Positions 8,610 to 17,637 of a DNA stretch of 47,199 nucleotides are shown piece after piece. The first letter of the stretch is position 1; each line of letters starts with the position of its first letter. Under the pieces are notes generated by a model, which saw nothing but the letters and a program-made list of their open reading frames with translations, ran no database searches and was not told the origin of the DNA. The position numbers were made by a program, and so were the translations under genes. The DNA comes from Prevotella sp. CAG:1031 (lineage in GTDB: Bacteria; Bacteroidota; Bacteroidia; Bacteroidales; Muribaculaceae): positions 20,137-67,335 of the forward strand of contig HF985599.1 in the NCBI GenBank assembly GCA_000431215.1. Reading direction: 5' to 3'.

Positions 8610-11600
8610 TTATTGCCCGGTGACAGCAAGGCGGCGCCCTTTCGATGATGTCGTCTCGCCGTCGCAGCTGACGGTGGCGCGATAGAGGTAGATGCCGCGG
8701 TTTACTCGGTGGCCCGCGCCGTCACACAGATCCCATGTCATCGGCGACGACACGAACATATCGCTGCGGCCGCGCTTGGTGTTGCTCCACAGCAGATGCC
8801 CCAGAAGGTCGTAGACGCCGACGGTCACTTCGATGGTAGCGTCAGGACGGTTGTGGCGCACGAAGAAGTTAGCTTCGGTCGAGGCGGGGTTGACGTCGGT
8901 ATATACGTCGAAGATCGTCGGAGCCTGTCCGGGTTCGACAAAGAACTCTATAGATGCTTTTCCGAAGTTGTTGGCGGTGTCCCAGACGCGAAGCGAAAGG
9001 GTGTGGTTGCCGGCTGCCAGATCTTCGAGCGGGTAGGCGACGGTTCCCGACGGTGAGCCGTCGGCCGACGGCTGGTAGTAGTCGCTGACGTCGGTGAAAC
9101 TCGATTCGTCGTCGAGGCTAAGTAGGAGGGTGTGGCCCACGCCGGCTTGCGAGAGATTGATGCCTATGTCGTCGCTGACGCGCGCGAACACCATCGGACT
9201 CTCGTTGACGGCGTCGCCGTTTTTGAAACTCTCGTGGTTGAGATAGAGGTTCTCGATAACAGGCGGGGTGTCGTCGGCGGGAGCGTTGGCGTCGTGGCCG
9301 TAGACGTAGGCGCGGCGGCATTGTCCCATAGCCTCGGTGCCGTCGTCGGCGAGGGCGAACATGTTTATGGCCGCCGGACGCCAGTTGTCGGCTATTTCGG
9401 CAGGCATGGCGACTTTTATCTCGAACTCGCCGCCGCTGATGCTGTCGCGTCCGGTGTAGAGCCGTGAGCCCTGCTGGTCGAAGACTATTACGCGGCCTGG
9501 ATCGTCGTCGGTGCCGCGTCCGAGGGTCTCGATGCTCTCTTCGGCGTCGTAGATCGAGAGGTCGAGCAAGCCGTTGAAGTTGTCGAGCTTGCGGCCGTCA
9601 GGGTCGGCTACGTAGCCTTTGATGACAGCCTGCTGGCGTGCTTTCAGTGTCGGCTGAGCTTCGGCGTCGTCGAGCGCGGTTCCGGCTATCTCTGTCAGTA
9701 CGAGCCGGTTCGAAGGCGTAGGCACGCGAAGAGCCGGGTCGCCCATCAGCACGTAGCGCAGCCGGTTGGCGTCAGTCGACTGCATATTCTTGGCGGCCAT
9801 GAATATTTCGCCGACAGTCTTGAAGCGGCCTTTCTCGTCGCGTTCCATCATTGCGCGTCCCATCTGGCGCGTGAATACTCCGTTGCTCGAAATATAGACG
9901 GGGCGTGTCGGGCATATCGACGCGATTATACCTCCCGAGGGATTGTTGAAAAGCATCTCGGCGCCGCAGTCGAGCGAACCGTCCCAGCGCGAGAATGTGC
10001 AGGTTGCGGCATATAGAATAGGCAGCTTGCGGTAGTAGAACATGTCGGCGTAATCGGCGCGTCGCAGCATTCCTTCGGCTGTCCATCCGTCGATGCTCGC
10101 ATGGCCGATATAGCAGTACCAGGCTGTCCCTTCGCCCAGAAGCTTGAACATTCTGTCGCGTGCGCCTTTGGTTACACCGCCGATTTTCTCGTAGGCGTCG
10201 ATATAGATTTTATTGTAGAGGAATTCGTTTCCGCGGCCGGTCTCTTCCATTGCGCTGACAAATTTTTCGGCCTGGTCGAGATGTTCGCCGTTGTCCTGAT
10301 CGTCGGCGACAACGATATATTTGTTCTTCCATTCGCCCGAAACAGGTTTCTTCATGTAGTCGGTCAGTTTGTCGACATACTGGGTGGCCTCTTCGGTTGT
10401 GCGGCAGGGAATGCGGCCGACGGCGATGCACTGGCGGTCGGCGCCGGGCCTGAGGCCTGAGTCGTCGTCGAGGAATGAGAGGAAGTCGTCGGTGCAGAAA
10501 CTGTAGCTTTCGTTGCTTCCGGCGTCGCTCTGCCATATCGGCAGTGTCTCATAGCCGGCGTTGCGCAGTGTGGCAGTGGCGTGGCGGTTGTCGTAGGTGG
10601 CGCGCCCCATCAGGGTCAGGAAGCGGAGCCGGTGGCCGCCGTTCTCGCCGCGGTCGTAGAACATCTTGGCCATGCGCCGGATAGCGTTCACGTCGCCCGA
10701 GCCCGAGCCGAATTCGTTGAAAACCTGCTCGGGGCTGACAATGAGAACCTTGAGCGAATCGGAGCTGCCGGAATGGAGTGCGGCAAGGCGTCGCGCCTGT
10801 TCGCGGGCGGCGGCGATGGTGACGATTATCATGTCGGGCGTTTCTTCGCCGTGGATATTCTGGTTGGCAACCTGTCCGACCATCGTGGGGCAGGGCATCG
10901 CTGCGCCCGGCGTCCATGCCGTGTAACGCCGGTAGCCGGTATAGTCACTGAGCCATGTCAGCGCGTCGGCCGATGCTTCGGCGGCGATTGCCTTGACGCT
11001 GCGCGGTTCCGTGACGTCCCACACCCGGGTCTCGGCCGTGGCGCCTGCGAGTTTAAGGGCGGCGTCGGAGGTGGCGAAGTCAAGAGTGCCCCCCTGAAGC
11101 GCAAGGCGGCGGGTGTAGTTCACTGTCAGAGCATCGAGGGCCGCGCGGCTGACGGTGCCTGAAGCCGAATAGTTTATCTCGAGGTTGAGGCTGTTGCCCG
11201 TCAGGCTGAATGTGCGTCGTATCTGCGTCGTGTCGCCGTAAGAGTCGCCGCTGCTCACGGGGCAGCGGGCCGACGGGGTGAGCGGTTTCCCGTTCGCCGA
11301 GAACGAAAGTGTCGGGGCACTCGACAATGCGTTGGTGAAGAAACGGCAGTTCATGCCGACGTCCGTGCCCTCCACACGGTCGGGAAGAGCGAAGGTGAAC
11401 TGGCGTCGCGGAGTGTAGCGGAAATCCTCGCCGACAAGGATATGGCCTGTCTCGCCCGGACTTTCGAGATCCTGCTCATGGAAGATAGCTTCGGTGAATG
11501 TAGTGGCTTGCGTGCGCCCCGAAGCCGACGAGCCTGAGCGCGGCAGCTCGGGGATGTCTTCGCCGGTGGCGCTCAGGTAGTAGTAACCGGCCTCGCTCCA

Positions 11601-11990
11601 GGGGCTGAGATGGTGGACAATCATGCCGTCCTTGTCGGGGGCGAGCCAGGTGACAGGCCCTACGGCATAGAAATATATGCCGGCGTCGGTGTAGACGGCC
11701 GGAGCCGGCGGAATATCGTCGGCGTAGGTCGACGCGCTGAGCAGGTCGCTGATGCGCGCGCCGCCGTAGCCGTAGACCCTGACGTCGGAGGGAGTGGAAA
11801 AGCCCCACGAGCGCAGCGTCGAGGCGGGGATGAAATGCATTCCCGTCTGGTCGACCCTGACTTTTATCCACCGTCCTTCGGCCAGACGCGAGGTCTTGGC
11901 ATAGGTTTCGGCGGGAAAAGCCCCGGCGCTGACGGCCCCGAGAATGGCTGCGGTAAGGAGAATATATCTTAAAAAACTTCTGGCGTTCAT
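8610..11990 (-). CDS. porU: Type IX secretion system sortase PorU (C25 peptidase)
   Basis: A 1126-residue secreted protein with a signal peptide (about 1-24) and the PorU N-terminal block GRWIKVRVDQTG...VRVYGYGG. Its C25 domain (about 385-780) has catalytic His630 (YCYIGHAS) and Cys664 (YAATCTFSRWDGSLDCGAE), followed by NPSGGIIASICPTRPVY. This TC.FSR.D...GAE..NP.GG pattern is the PorU signature, so this is the better candidate for the actual sortase. GDPALR closes the domain. The C-terminal YDLLGHLLWSN...WDLCDGAGHRVNRGIYLYRA is a FlgD/T9SS C-terminal fold, as PorU itself carries. It acts at the outer membrane, removing the C-terminal signal of T9SS cargo. It lies 59 bases upstream of rex, on the same strand. 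Confidence 0.9.
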   Translation of the reverse strand: MNARSFLRYILLTAAILGAVSAGAFPAETYAKTSRLAEGRWIKVRVDQTGMHFIPASTLRSWGFSTPSDVRVYGYGGARISDLLSASTYADDIPPAPAVYTDAGIYFYAVGPVTWLAPDKDGMIVHHLSPWSEAGYYYLSATGEDIPELPRSGSSASGRTQATTFTEAIFHEQDLESPGETGHILVGEDFRYTPRRQFTFALPDRVEGTDVGMNCRFFTNALSSAPTLSFSANGKPLTPSARCPVSSGDSYGDTTQIRRTFSLTGNSLNLEINYSASGTVSRAALDALTVNYTRRLALQGGTLDFATSDAALKLAGATAETRVWDVTEPRSVKAIAAEASADALTWLSDYTGYRRYTAWTPGAAMPCPTMVGQVANQNIHGEETPDMIIVTIAAAREQARRLAALHSGSSDSLKVLIVSPEQVFNEFGSGSGDVNAIRRMAKMFYDRGENGGHRLRFLTLMGRATYDNRHATATLRNAGYETLPIWQSDAGSNESYSFCTDDFLSFLDDDSGLRPGADRQCIAVGRIPCRTTEEATQYVDKLTDYMKKPVSGEWKNKYIVVADDQDNGEHLDQAEKFVSAMEETGRGNEFLYNKIYIDAYEKIGGVTKGARDRMFKLLGEGTAWYCYIGHASIDGWTAEGMLRRADYADMFYYRKLPILYAATCTFSRWDGSLDCGAEMLFNNPSGGIIASICPTRPVYISSNGVFTRQMGRAMMERDEKGRFKTVGEIFMAAKNMQSTDANRLRYVLMGDPALRVPTPSNRLVLTEIAGTALDDAEAQPTLKARQQAVIKGYVADPDGRKLDNFNGLLDLSIYDAEESIETLGRGTDDDPGRVIVFDQQGSRLYTGRDSISGGEFEIKVAMPAEIADNWRPAAINMFALADDGTEAMGQCRRAYVYGHDANAPADDTPPVIENLYLNHESFKNGDAVNESPMVFARVSDDIGINLSQAGVGHTLLLSLDDESSFTDVSDYYQPSADGSPSGTVAYPLEDLAAGNHTLSLRVWDTANNFGKASIEFFVEPGQAPTIFDVYTDVNPASTEANFFVRHNRPDATIEVTVGVYDLLGHLLWSNTKRGRSDMFVSSPMTWDLCDGAGHRVNRGIYLYRATVSCDGETTSSKGRRLAVTGQ

Positions 11991-12137
11991 TTCTAAGGCG
12001 TAGTATTACTATTGAATAACGCCCGTTTCCGGTATTTATTGCTTTTCCGACGGCCGGACAGAACTCACTGACGCTGATCTTCAGACTTTTTTATTCCTGA
12101 ATCCTGCAATATCAGGCTGCTGTTTAGTTTTTATTCT

Positions 12138-12145
12138 TATCTTTG
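12138..12145 (+). promoter_or_regulatory. -7 box for the DUF3791/DUF3990 module
   Basis: TATCTTTG is an exact TAnnTTTG box. Its last base is 18 bases before ATG 12164, so the transcript would have a very short leader. This placement excludes the longer frame start at 12143, which falls inside the box. A clear -33 TTTG is not visible at the usual distance. Confidence 0.5.
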
Positions 12146-12163
12146 CGTTTAACATCAAAAGTC

Positions 12164-12388
12164 ATGGACAAGAAAGAGATATTTAATAAAATAGAATATG
12201 TGATAGCATGTGTCGGAGCGTTCGCGCAGCGTTTCAAACTCTCCAACGCACAGGCATACGCATATCTGCGTCGTTATGCCGGCATAGATTTCCTTATCGA
12301 CTGCTATGCCGCCGAACATACTCTCTCCATAGATGATGCGGTTTCAGATCTCCAGATTATCTGCCAACGGGAGGGGGGTAAGATATGA
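12164..12388 (+). CDS. DUF3791 family protein (putative antitoxin component)
   Basis: A 74-residue helical protein starting at ATG 12164. The sequence EYVIACVGAFAQRF.LSN.QAYAYLRRYAGIDFLIDCYAAEHTLSIDDAVSDL follows the DUF3791 pattern (helix, a YL..Y-GIDFL block, then a .Y...HT.S.DDAV.DL block). DUF3791 proteins of Bacteroidales and Firmicutes are commonly found next to DUF3990 genes. The stop overlaps the start of the next gene by ATGA, and the three genes form one unit. Function is not established; the antitoxin or specificity role is inferred from size, order and coupling. Confidence 0.75.
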   Translation: MDKKEIFNKIEYVIACVGAFAQRFKLSNAQAYAYLRRYAGIDFLIDCYAAEHTLSIDDAVSDLQIICQREGGKI

Positions 12389-12873
12389 CACGACTTTATC
12401 ACGGTTCTAATGTGGCCATAGAGAAGATTGATCTTTCCCGCAGCAAACGTGGCAAGGATTTCGGACAGGGATTCTATCTCAATGCCGATCCCGATCAGGC
12501 AATGGATATGGCTATCCGCACGACCCGATTCCTGAATGCAGGTCAGCCAACCTTATCTTGCTTTGAATTTGATGAAGATGAAGCTGAAAGAAAAGGACTG
12601 CATGTCAAAATATTCCTTGATTACTCCGAAGAATGGGCTGAGTTTGTCGTGATGAATCGAAAGAATAATTCTGAAACGCCGGCTCATTCCTATGATATTG
12701 TAATCGGCCCTATAGCCGACGATACGGTCGGCGTTCAGATTCGCCGATATATAATGGGTTATATGTCAGCCTCAACGTTGGTAGAAGAACTGAAATTCAG
12801 GGGCGATCATGCGACACAATATTTCTTCGGAACACCCCAAGCCGTAGAACTTCTAACGCTTGTCAAATTATGA
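12385..12873 (+). CDS. DUF3990 family, ADP-ribosyltransferase-like protein (putative toxin)
   Basis: A 162-residue cytosolic protein. The N-terminal LYHGSN (res 4-9) fits the first His motif of diphtheria-toxin-like ADP-ribosyltransferases (H-Y-E group). FGQGFYLNADPDQAMDMA fits the second strand and helix of that fold, and the DIVIGPIADD stretch is characteristic of DUF3990, a family placed in the ADP-ribosyl clan. The expected activity is transfer of ADP-ribose from NAD+ to an unknown target. It is flanked and overlapped on both sides by small genes (ATGA at 12385-12388 and 12870-12873). Codon use is more AT-rich than in neighbouring genes, which suggests recent acquisition. Enzyme activity is an inference from family placement. 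Confidence 0.75.
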   Translation: MTRLYHGSNVAIEKIDLSRSKRGKDFGQGFYLNADPDQAMDMAIRTTRFLNAGQPTLSCFEFDEDEAERKGLHVKIFLDYSEEWAEFVVMNRKNNSETPAHSYDIVIGPIADDTVGVQIRRYIMGYMSASTLVEELKFRGDHATQYFFGTPQAVELLTLVKL

Positions 12874-13091
12874 CTCAAGACATACAATTTCAAATAGAGT
12901 GCCTTGCGGCTGAACTTACTGAAATGCTTATGGCTGAATATGGCTGGGATATTCGTCGGGCTCTCGATGAACTTTATGCTTCGACCACATTCTCAAAACT
13001 AAACGATCCCGAATGTGGCCTTTACTATCAGGGGGCTGTTTATATTTTCCAGTTCCTCAAATCCGAAATGGAAACCGGTAAGATCGCCTGA
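12870..13091 (+). CDS. Small conserved protein, third gene of the DUF3990 module
   Basis: A 73-residue acidic helical protein. The pattern ALDELYAS.TF.KLNDPECGLYYQGAVYIFQFLKSE is a recurrent motif of short Bacteroidales proteins encoded just downstream of DUF3990 genes; I recognise the pattern but cannot name the family with certainty. It overlaps the DUF3990 stop by ATGA, and a bidirectional terminator follows. Together with the DUF3791 gene, it is a candidate neutralising partner for the DUF3990 protein. Confidence 0.7.
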   Translation: MTQDIQFQIECLAAELTEMLMAEYGWDIRRALDELYASTTFSKLNDPECGLYYQGAVYIFQFLKSEMETGKIA

Positions 13092-13102
13092 ACGAATAAT
13101 AG

Positions 13103-13149
13103 AACGAGCATCTCTTTACCGAGCCACGGCCGGTAAGGAGATGCTCGTT
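13103..13149. terminator. Bidirectional terminator between the DUF3990 module and the efflux operon
   Basis: A 19-bp stem (13103-13121 with 13131-13149, one G-T wobble) with a 9-base loop. It ends in TTTTG on the plus strand and lies between two convergent genes, so it can end transcription from both sides. Confidence 0.85.
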
Positions 13150-13162
13150 TTGTGCGGACAGG

Positions 13163-13456
13163 TCAGATGGAGGCGGTCACGGGCCAGGCGAAGGCGCGCA
13201 GTCCGAGCTTGGGCGATTCTTCGTCGAGGCGCTTCAGGGCCGCCATGACGGCGTCGAGGCGGCTGTCTTCGACAACGGTGAAGATCGCCGACGCCATCGA
13301 AGGCCACGCGTGTGAGCCGTAGTGGGGCTCGCCGGTCTTCGAGCCGCGTCCGAGAACCTGCTCGAAGGCTGTGAAACCGCGGCAGAGCAGCTTGTCGAGG
13401 GTGTCGACTATGGTTTGATAGTGGGCCTGGTCGAAAGTTATCATTATTGCTTGCAT
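13163..13456 (-). CDS. PII-like protein linked to RND efflux
   Basis: A 97-residue protein with an alternating beta/alpha pattern (MQAIMITFDQAHYQTIVDTLDKL...GFTAFEQVLGRGSKTGEPHYGSHAWPSMASAIFTVVEDSRLDAVMAALKRLDEE), which resembles the ferredoxin-like PII/CutA/DUF3240 superfamily. In Bacteroidetes, proteins annotated as P-II-like are often encoded at the end of RND efflux operons, as here: it starts 6 bases after the RND permease stop. A trimeric ligand-sensing role coupled to export is plausible but not shown by the sequence. A second possible start is the Met at residue 5. Confidence 0.65.
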   Translation of the reverse strand: MQAIMITFDQAHYQTIVDTLDKLLCRGFTAFEQVLGRGSKTGEPHYGSHAWPSMASAIFTVVEDSRLDAVMAALKRLDEESPKLGLRAFAWPVTASI

Positions 13457-13462
13457 GATCGT

Positions 13463-16400
13463 TCAGGAGGCTTTTGCGGTTAGTTTCTTGCGCCATTTGC
13501 GACGCTGGTTCTTTATGCCGTTCTTGGCGAAGATACAGTAGACCGAGGGCACGAACAGCAGGGTCAGGATTGTCGAGAAGGTAAGACCTCCGATTACCGC
13601 AGTGCCCATCGGACGCCACATCTCAGAGCCCTGGCCGGTTCCGAGCGCCATCGGCACCATACCGAGGATCGTTGTCAGCGATGTCATCAGAACAGGGCGC
13701 AGACGCGACATGCCGCCGAGCACAACGGCGCGCCTGATCGACATTCCGCGCTCGCGGTTGAGCGAGATGTAGTCGATGAGCACAATACCGTTTTTCACGA
13801 CGATACCGATAAGCATGATGCCGCCGATCATCGACATGACGTTCAGTGTGTGGCCCGACAGGTATAGGATGATGAACACACCCGAGAAGGCGAACAGCAG
13901 CGACGACATGATGATTCCGGGATAGGTGTAGCTCTCGAACTGGGCCGCCATTACGATGTAGACGAGTATGACGATGAGGATTGCCAGAGTCAGCAGGTCG
14001 GTGAACGATTCCTGCTGGTCTTCGTAGGAACCGGCGATCTGGATGTTGATTCCCTGGGGAATGTCCATCTTGTCGATGGCGGCATTGGCTCCTTCGACGA
14101 CGGCGCTCATCGGGGCGTTCTGCACGAAGGTGCTGACCGTCACGATTCGTTCGCGGTCTTTGCGTTCGATAGTCGGAGGCGTGAAGCGCTCCACTACCGT
14201 GCCGACATCCTTGACGCGCACTCCTGACCCGACGTTATTGAAGAGCATGATGTTCTCGATGTCTTCGATGCTTTCGCGGTGGGCGCGGTCATACATGACC
14301 TTGATGTCATATTCTTCGCCGTCTTCGCGGAAGCGCGAGGCTATGCCGCCGTTGATGCGGTTGCGCAGGGCGGTTGCGGCTGTCTGGAGGTTGAGACCAT
14401 ACATGGCGAGCTTCTCACGGTCGAAGTCGACCTGATATTCGGGCTGATAGTCGCTTCGCGAGATCATTACGTCGGCCGTTCCGGGCAGTTTGAGAAGTTC
14501 GCTTTTGAGGCGGGCGGCCACAGAGTCGGTCAGGGCGAAGTCATAGCCGTAGACCTCGAAGTCGACGGTGGCCTGTCCGCCCATTCCGCCTCCCATTCCG
14601 CCTACGCTGACCTGAGTTTTCTTGAACTCGGGATAGTTCTTGAGGTCTTCGCGCATCATTGCGGCGATCTCGACGCTCGACCGGTCGCGGTCGCCGGGGT
14701 CGGACAGGCGCACGTTCATCGAGACGATATGCGGGCCGTTGTCCTGAAGCGACGCGAAGGTGTTGTCGCTCGAGGCTGTTCCGGTCGTGTAGTTCAGAAC
14801 CTGAATCTCGGGATATTTCTTACGCCAGAGCGCCGCGAGATTCGCCGTGACGGCTTTCGACTCTTCGACGCGGGCGCCGATGGGAAGTTCGAGGCTGACG
14901 CGCAGGCGTCCGTCGTCGGCGGTCGGGAAATATTCGCTGCCGACCATGCGCACGAGCATCAGCGAACCGATGAATATCAGCATCCCGACAATCACTGTCA
15001 GGGCGCGCCGGCGCACTACGAAGCGCAGCAGTGCGCCGTATGCCTTGTCGAGCCAGTCGAGGAATGAGTTTATCGGAGTGAAGAGAATGCGGTAGATGCG
15101 GCCGTGGCGGTTGTCGCGTTTGAGCAGCTGCGAGCAGAGCATCGGTGTCAGCGACAGCGCGCAGGTGGTCGATATGATCATCATGATTGTCACCATCCAG
15201 CCGAGCTGACGGAACAGAACGCCCGTCATGCCGGTGACGAGGGTGAGCGGAAAGAACACCGCGATAAGAGTCAGCGTCGAGGCGATTACACTGACGGCCA
15301 CCTCGTTTGTGCCGTGGACGGCCGCCTGTTTCGGATCGCTGCCGCGCTCTATGTGGGTTGTGACGTTTTCTAGGACGACAATGGCGTCGTCGACAACCAT
15401 ACCGATCGAAATCGACAGTGCCGAGAGCGATACGATGTTCAGCGTGTTGCCGGTCGCGTAGAGATATATGAACGAGGCTATAAGCGAGATAGGAATCGTT
15501 ATCGTGATGATCACAGTGGCGCGCCAGCGTCCGAGGAATGCGAACACTACGATGACCACGAAGAGCAACGCGTAGCCTACGGTCTCTTCAAGCGAGGCTA
15601 TTGTGTTGCGGATATTGTCGGAGGTGTCGACGACGATGCCGAGTCTGATGTCGGAGGGCAATCTTTTCTGGAGGCTCGGAATCATCTTGAGCACGGCGTC
15701 GGAAATCTCGACGGAGTTGGCCCCGCTCTGCTTCTGAATCACGATCATTGCGCCGCGTTCGCCGTTGTTGTAGGTCTCCTGGGCGCGTTCCTCGAGAGAG
15801 TCGTCGATGCGGGCGATGTCACGCAGAAACACGTTTGCGCCGTTCGACGTGCCGACCACGATATTGGCCATCTCGGCCGGGTCGGCGAATTCGCCCTGAA
15901 CACGGAGGGCGTAGGTCTCGCGTCCGATGTCGAACGAACCGCCGGGAATGTTGCGGTTCTCGGCCCCGATAACCGAGGCTATCTGCTCGACGCTGATACC
16001 GTAGGCTTCGAGCTTGGCCGGATCGATATAGATATGAATCTCGCGCTTCGGAGCGCCGCTGATGCTGACCGAGCCGACACCGTTGATGCGTGCCAGCGGG
16101 TTGGCCACAGTTTCGTCGAGAATCTTGTAGAGACCGGGCATCGACTCCGTTGCCTGAACTGACAGAATGACCACAGGAATCATGTCGGAGCTGAACTTGA
16201 AGATAATCGGAGTCTCGGCGTCGTCGGGAAGAGCCGATTTGACCATGTCGAGCTTGTCGCGGACGTCGTTGGTCAGAACGTCGATGTCTTCGCCGTATTC
16301 AAACTCGAGAGTGATGACCGAAGTGTTCTCGCGCGAATCGCTTGTTATGTGTTTGAGGTCGTTGACGGAGTTGAGAACGTTTTCAAGCGGTCGGGTCACG

Positions 16401-16585
16401 TTCTGTTCGATATCCTGAGCCGAAGCGCCCTGATAGGTCGTCATGACCATGAGGGTGTTGGTCTCGACGTCGGGATAGAGGTCGATTGGCAGTTTTGCCA
16501 GCGAAAACAGACCGAGGATGACGACGGCCACATAACAGAGCACGGTCATCACGGGCCGTTTTACGGCCGATGCGTAAAGACTCAT
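13463..16585 (-). CDS. RND efflux permease (HAE1/AcrB-like)
   Basis: A 1040-residue inner-membrane pump. It has the RND topology: one N-terminal helix, a large periplasmic loop, helices 2-6, helix 7, a second large loop and helices 8-12. Typical motifs: YPDVETN after helix 1, SIGMVVDDAIVVLENV in helix 4 with the two proton-relay aspartates, and MTSLTTILGMVPMALG near the end of the second half. It is proton-driven and would take drugs, bile salts or lipids from the periplasm or inner membrane and pass them to the OMF. It overlaps the adaptor stop by 4 bases. A short basic tail ends the protein. The substrate cannot be predicted. Confidence 0.93.
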   Translation of the reverse strand: MSLYASAVKRPVMTVLCYVAVVILGLFSLAKLPIDLYPDVETNTLMVMTTYQGASAQDIEQNVTRPLENVLNSVNDLKHITSDSRENTSVITLEFEYGEDIDVLTNDVRDKLDMVKSALPDDAETPIIFKFSSDMIPVVILSVQATESMPGLYKILDETVANPLARINGVGSVSISGAPKREIHIYIDPAKLEAYGISVEQIASVIGAENRNIPGGSFDIGRETYALRVQGEFADPAEMANIVVGTSNGANVFLRDIARIDDSLEERAQETYNNGERGAMIVIQKQSGANSVEISDAVLKMIPSLQKRLPSDIRLGIVVDTSDNIRNTIASLEETVGYALLFVVIVVFAFLGRWRATVIITITIPISLIASFIYLYATGNTLNIVSLSALSISIGMVVDDAIVVLENVTTHIERGSDPKQAAVHGTNEVAVSVIASTLTLIAVFFPLTLVTGMTGVLFRQLGWMVTIMMIISTTCALSLTPMLCSQLLKRDNRHGRIYRILFTPINSFLDWLDKAYGALLRFVVRRRALTVIVGMLIFIGSLMLVRMVGSEYFPTADDGRLRVSLELPIGARVEESKAVTANLAALWRKKYPEIQVLNYTTGTASSDNTFASLQDNGPHIVSMNVRLSDPGDRDRSSVEIAAMMREDLKNYPEFKKTQVSVGGMGGGMGGQATVDFEVYGYDFALTDSVAARLKSELLKLPGTADVMISRSDYQPEYQVDFDREKLAMYGLNLQTAATALRNRINGGIASRFREDGEEYDIKVMYDRAHRESIEDIENIMLFNNVGSGVRVKDVGTVVERFTPPTIERKDRERIVTVSTFVQNAPMSAVVEGANAAIDKMDIPQGINIQIAGSYEDQQESFTDLLTLAILIVILVYIVMAAQFESYTYPGIIMSSLLFAFSGVFIILYLSGHTLNVMSMIGGIMLIGIVVKNGIVLIDYISLNRERGMSIRRAVVLGGMSRLRPVLMTSLTTILGMVPMALGTGQGSEMWRPMGTAVIGGLTFSTILTLLFVPSVYCIFAKNGIKNQRRKWRKKLTAKAS

Positions 16586-17622
16586 TTCTCAGAGGTGTTA
16601 GCTGTTCGTTCGATAACTTCAACGGCCACGCCGTCGGCAAGGCGGCTCTGGCCTGCCACAACAACCTTGTCGCCGTCGGCCACACCCGAGATAACTTCGT
16701 AGGATTCACCCATGCGGCGTCCGAGCTCCACGCGGTTGTAGCTCACTGTGCCGTCGGCCTTGAGGACATAGACATATTTGTTGCCCGAACCGACCATCTT
16801 GACTACGGCGCGGTCAGGAACGACAACGCGGTTCTCCGAGCCAAATCCGAGATTGACGCGGGCGAACATTCCGGGCAGAACCTTGTCGCCGGGATTGTCG
16901 ATGAGAATTTCTACGCTGAAAGTGCGCGTAGCCGGATCGACGGTCGGGCTGATGATATGGACGCGGCCGGTGAACTCGGCGTCGGGATATGTGTCGAGGG
17001 TTATGGCGACGGGCATATTCTTGCGTATTTTGGAATATTCGTTCTCGCTTATGTTGACGATGACTTTGACCGGCTGAACCTGTTCGATCGTCAGAATAGG
17101 CAGCTGGCCTGTCATGTCGCCCGGATCGTAGTTGCGTGCGGTGACTACTCCCGAGATTGGAGAGGTCAGAACAGTGTTCTCTACCATGTTGGCGTATTGA
17201 CGGGCCTGGGCGTCGACTTCTGCCTGAAGCTGGTCGACCGTCTGCTGCGTGCCGGCTCCGATAGCGAGAAGTTTCTTGGCGCGGTCGAGTTCGACGCGGG
17301 CATTGTCGAGTCTCACTTTAAGCTGGGCGATATTGACGTCGTCGAGAACTACAAGGCGCTGGCCTTTTGCTACCCGTGAGCCGACATCGACGCTGATCGA
17401 CTTGATTCGGTTTGGCGTCGACGAACTGATATTGTTGGTCTTGAAGGCTTCGACGGTGGCTGTGTAGGTACCTTCCTGCGCAACGTCGCCGGCATTGACA
17501 AGCATAACTTCAACGCGCGGTTTCTCGTCGACCGGCGCTGCTTCTTTCTTCTCTTCTTTTCCGTTGCAGCCTGTGAGGACGATCATAACTGCTGCCGGAA
17601 CGATATATCTGTTCAGTTTCAT
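16582..17622 (-). CDS. RND efflux periplasmic adaptor lipoprotein (MFP)
   Basis: A 346-residue membrane-fusion protein. A lipoprotein signal (VLTGCN, Cys19) is followed by a lipoyl/barrel-sandwich half (GTYTATVEAF...SVDVGSRVAKGQRLVVLDD), an alpha-hairpin (about 105-150), the second lipoyl half (VLTSPISGVVTARNYDPGDMTG), a beta-barrel and a membrane-proximal domain. It bridges permease and outer-membrane channel. The gene begins 15 bases after the OMF gene and overlaps the permease start (ATGA). Confidence 0.93.
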   Translation of the reverse strand: MKLNRYIVPAAVMIVLTGCNGKEEKKEAAPVDEKPRVEVMLVNAGDVAQEGTYTATVEAFKTNNISSSTPNRIKSISVDVGSRVAKGQRLVVLDDVNIAQLKVRLDNARVELDRAKKLLAIGAGTQQTVDQLQAEVDAQARQYANMVENTVLTSPISGVVTARNYDPGDMTGQLPILTIEQVQPVKVIVNISENEYSKIRKNMPVAITLDTYPDAEFTGRVHIISPTVDPATRTFSVEILIDNPGDKVLPGMFARVNLGFGSENRVVVPDRAVVKMVGSGNKYVYVLKADGTVSYNRVELGRRMGESYEVISGVADGDKVVVAGQSRLADGVAVEVIERTANTSEK

Positions 17623-17637
17623 GTCGGGAAATGGTTG

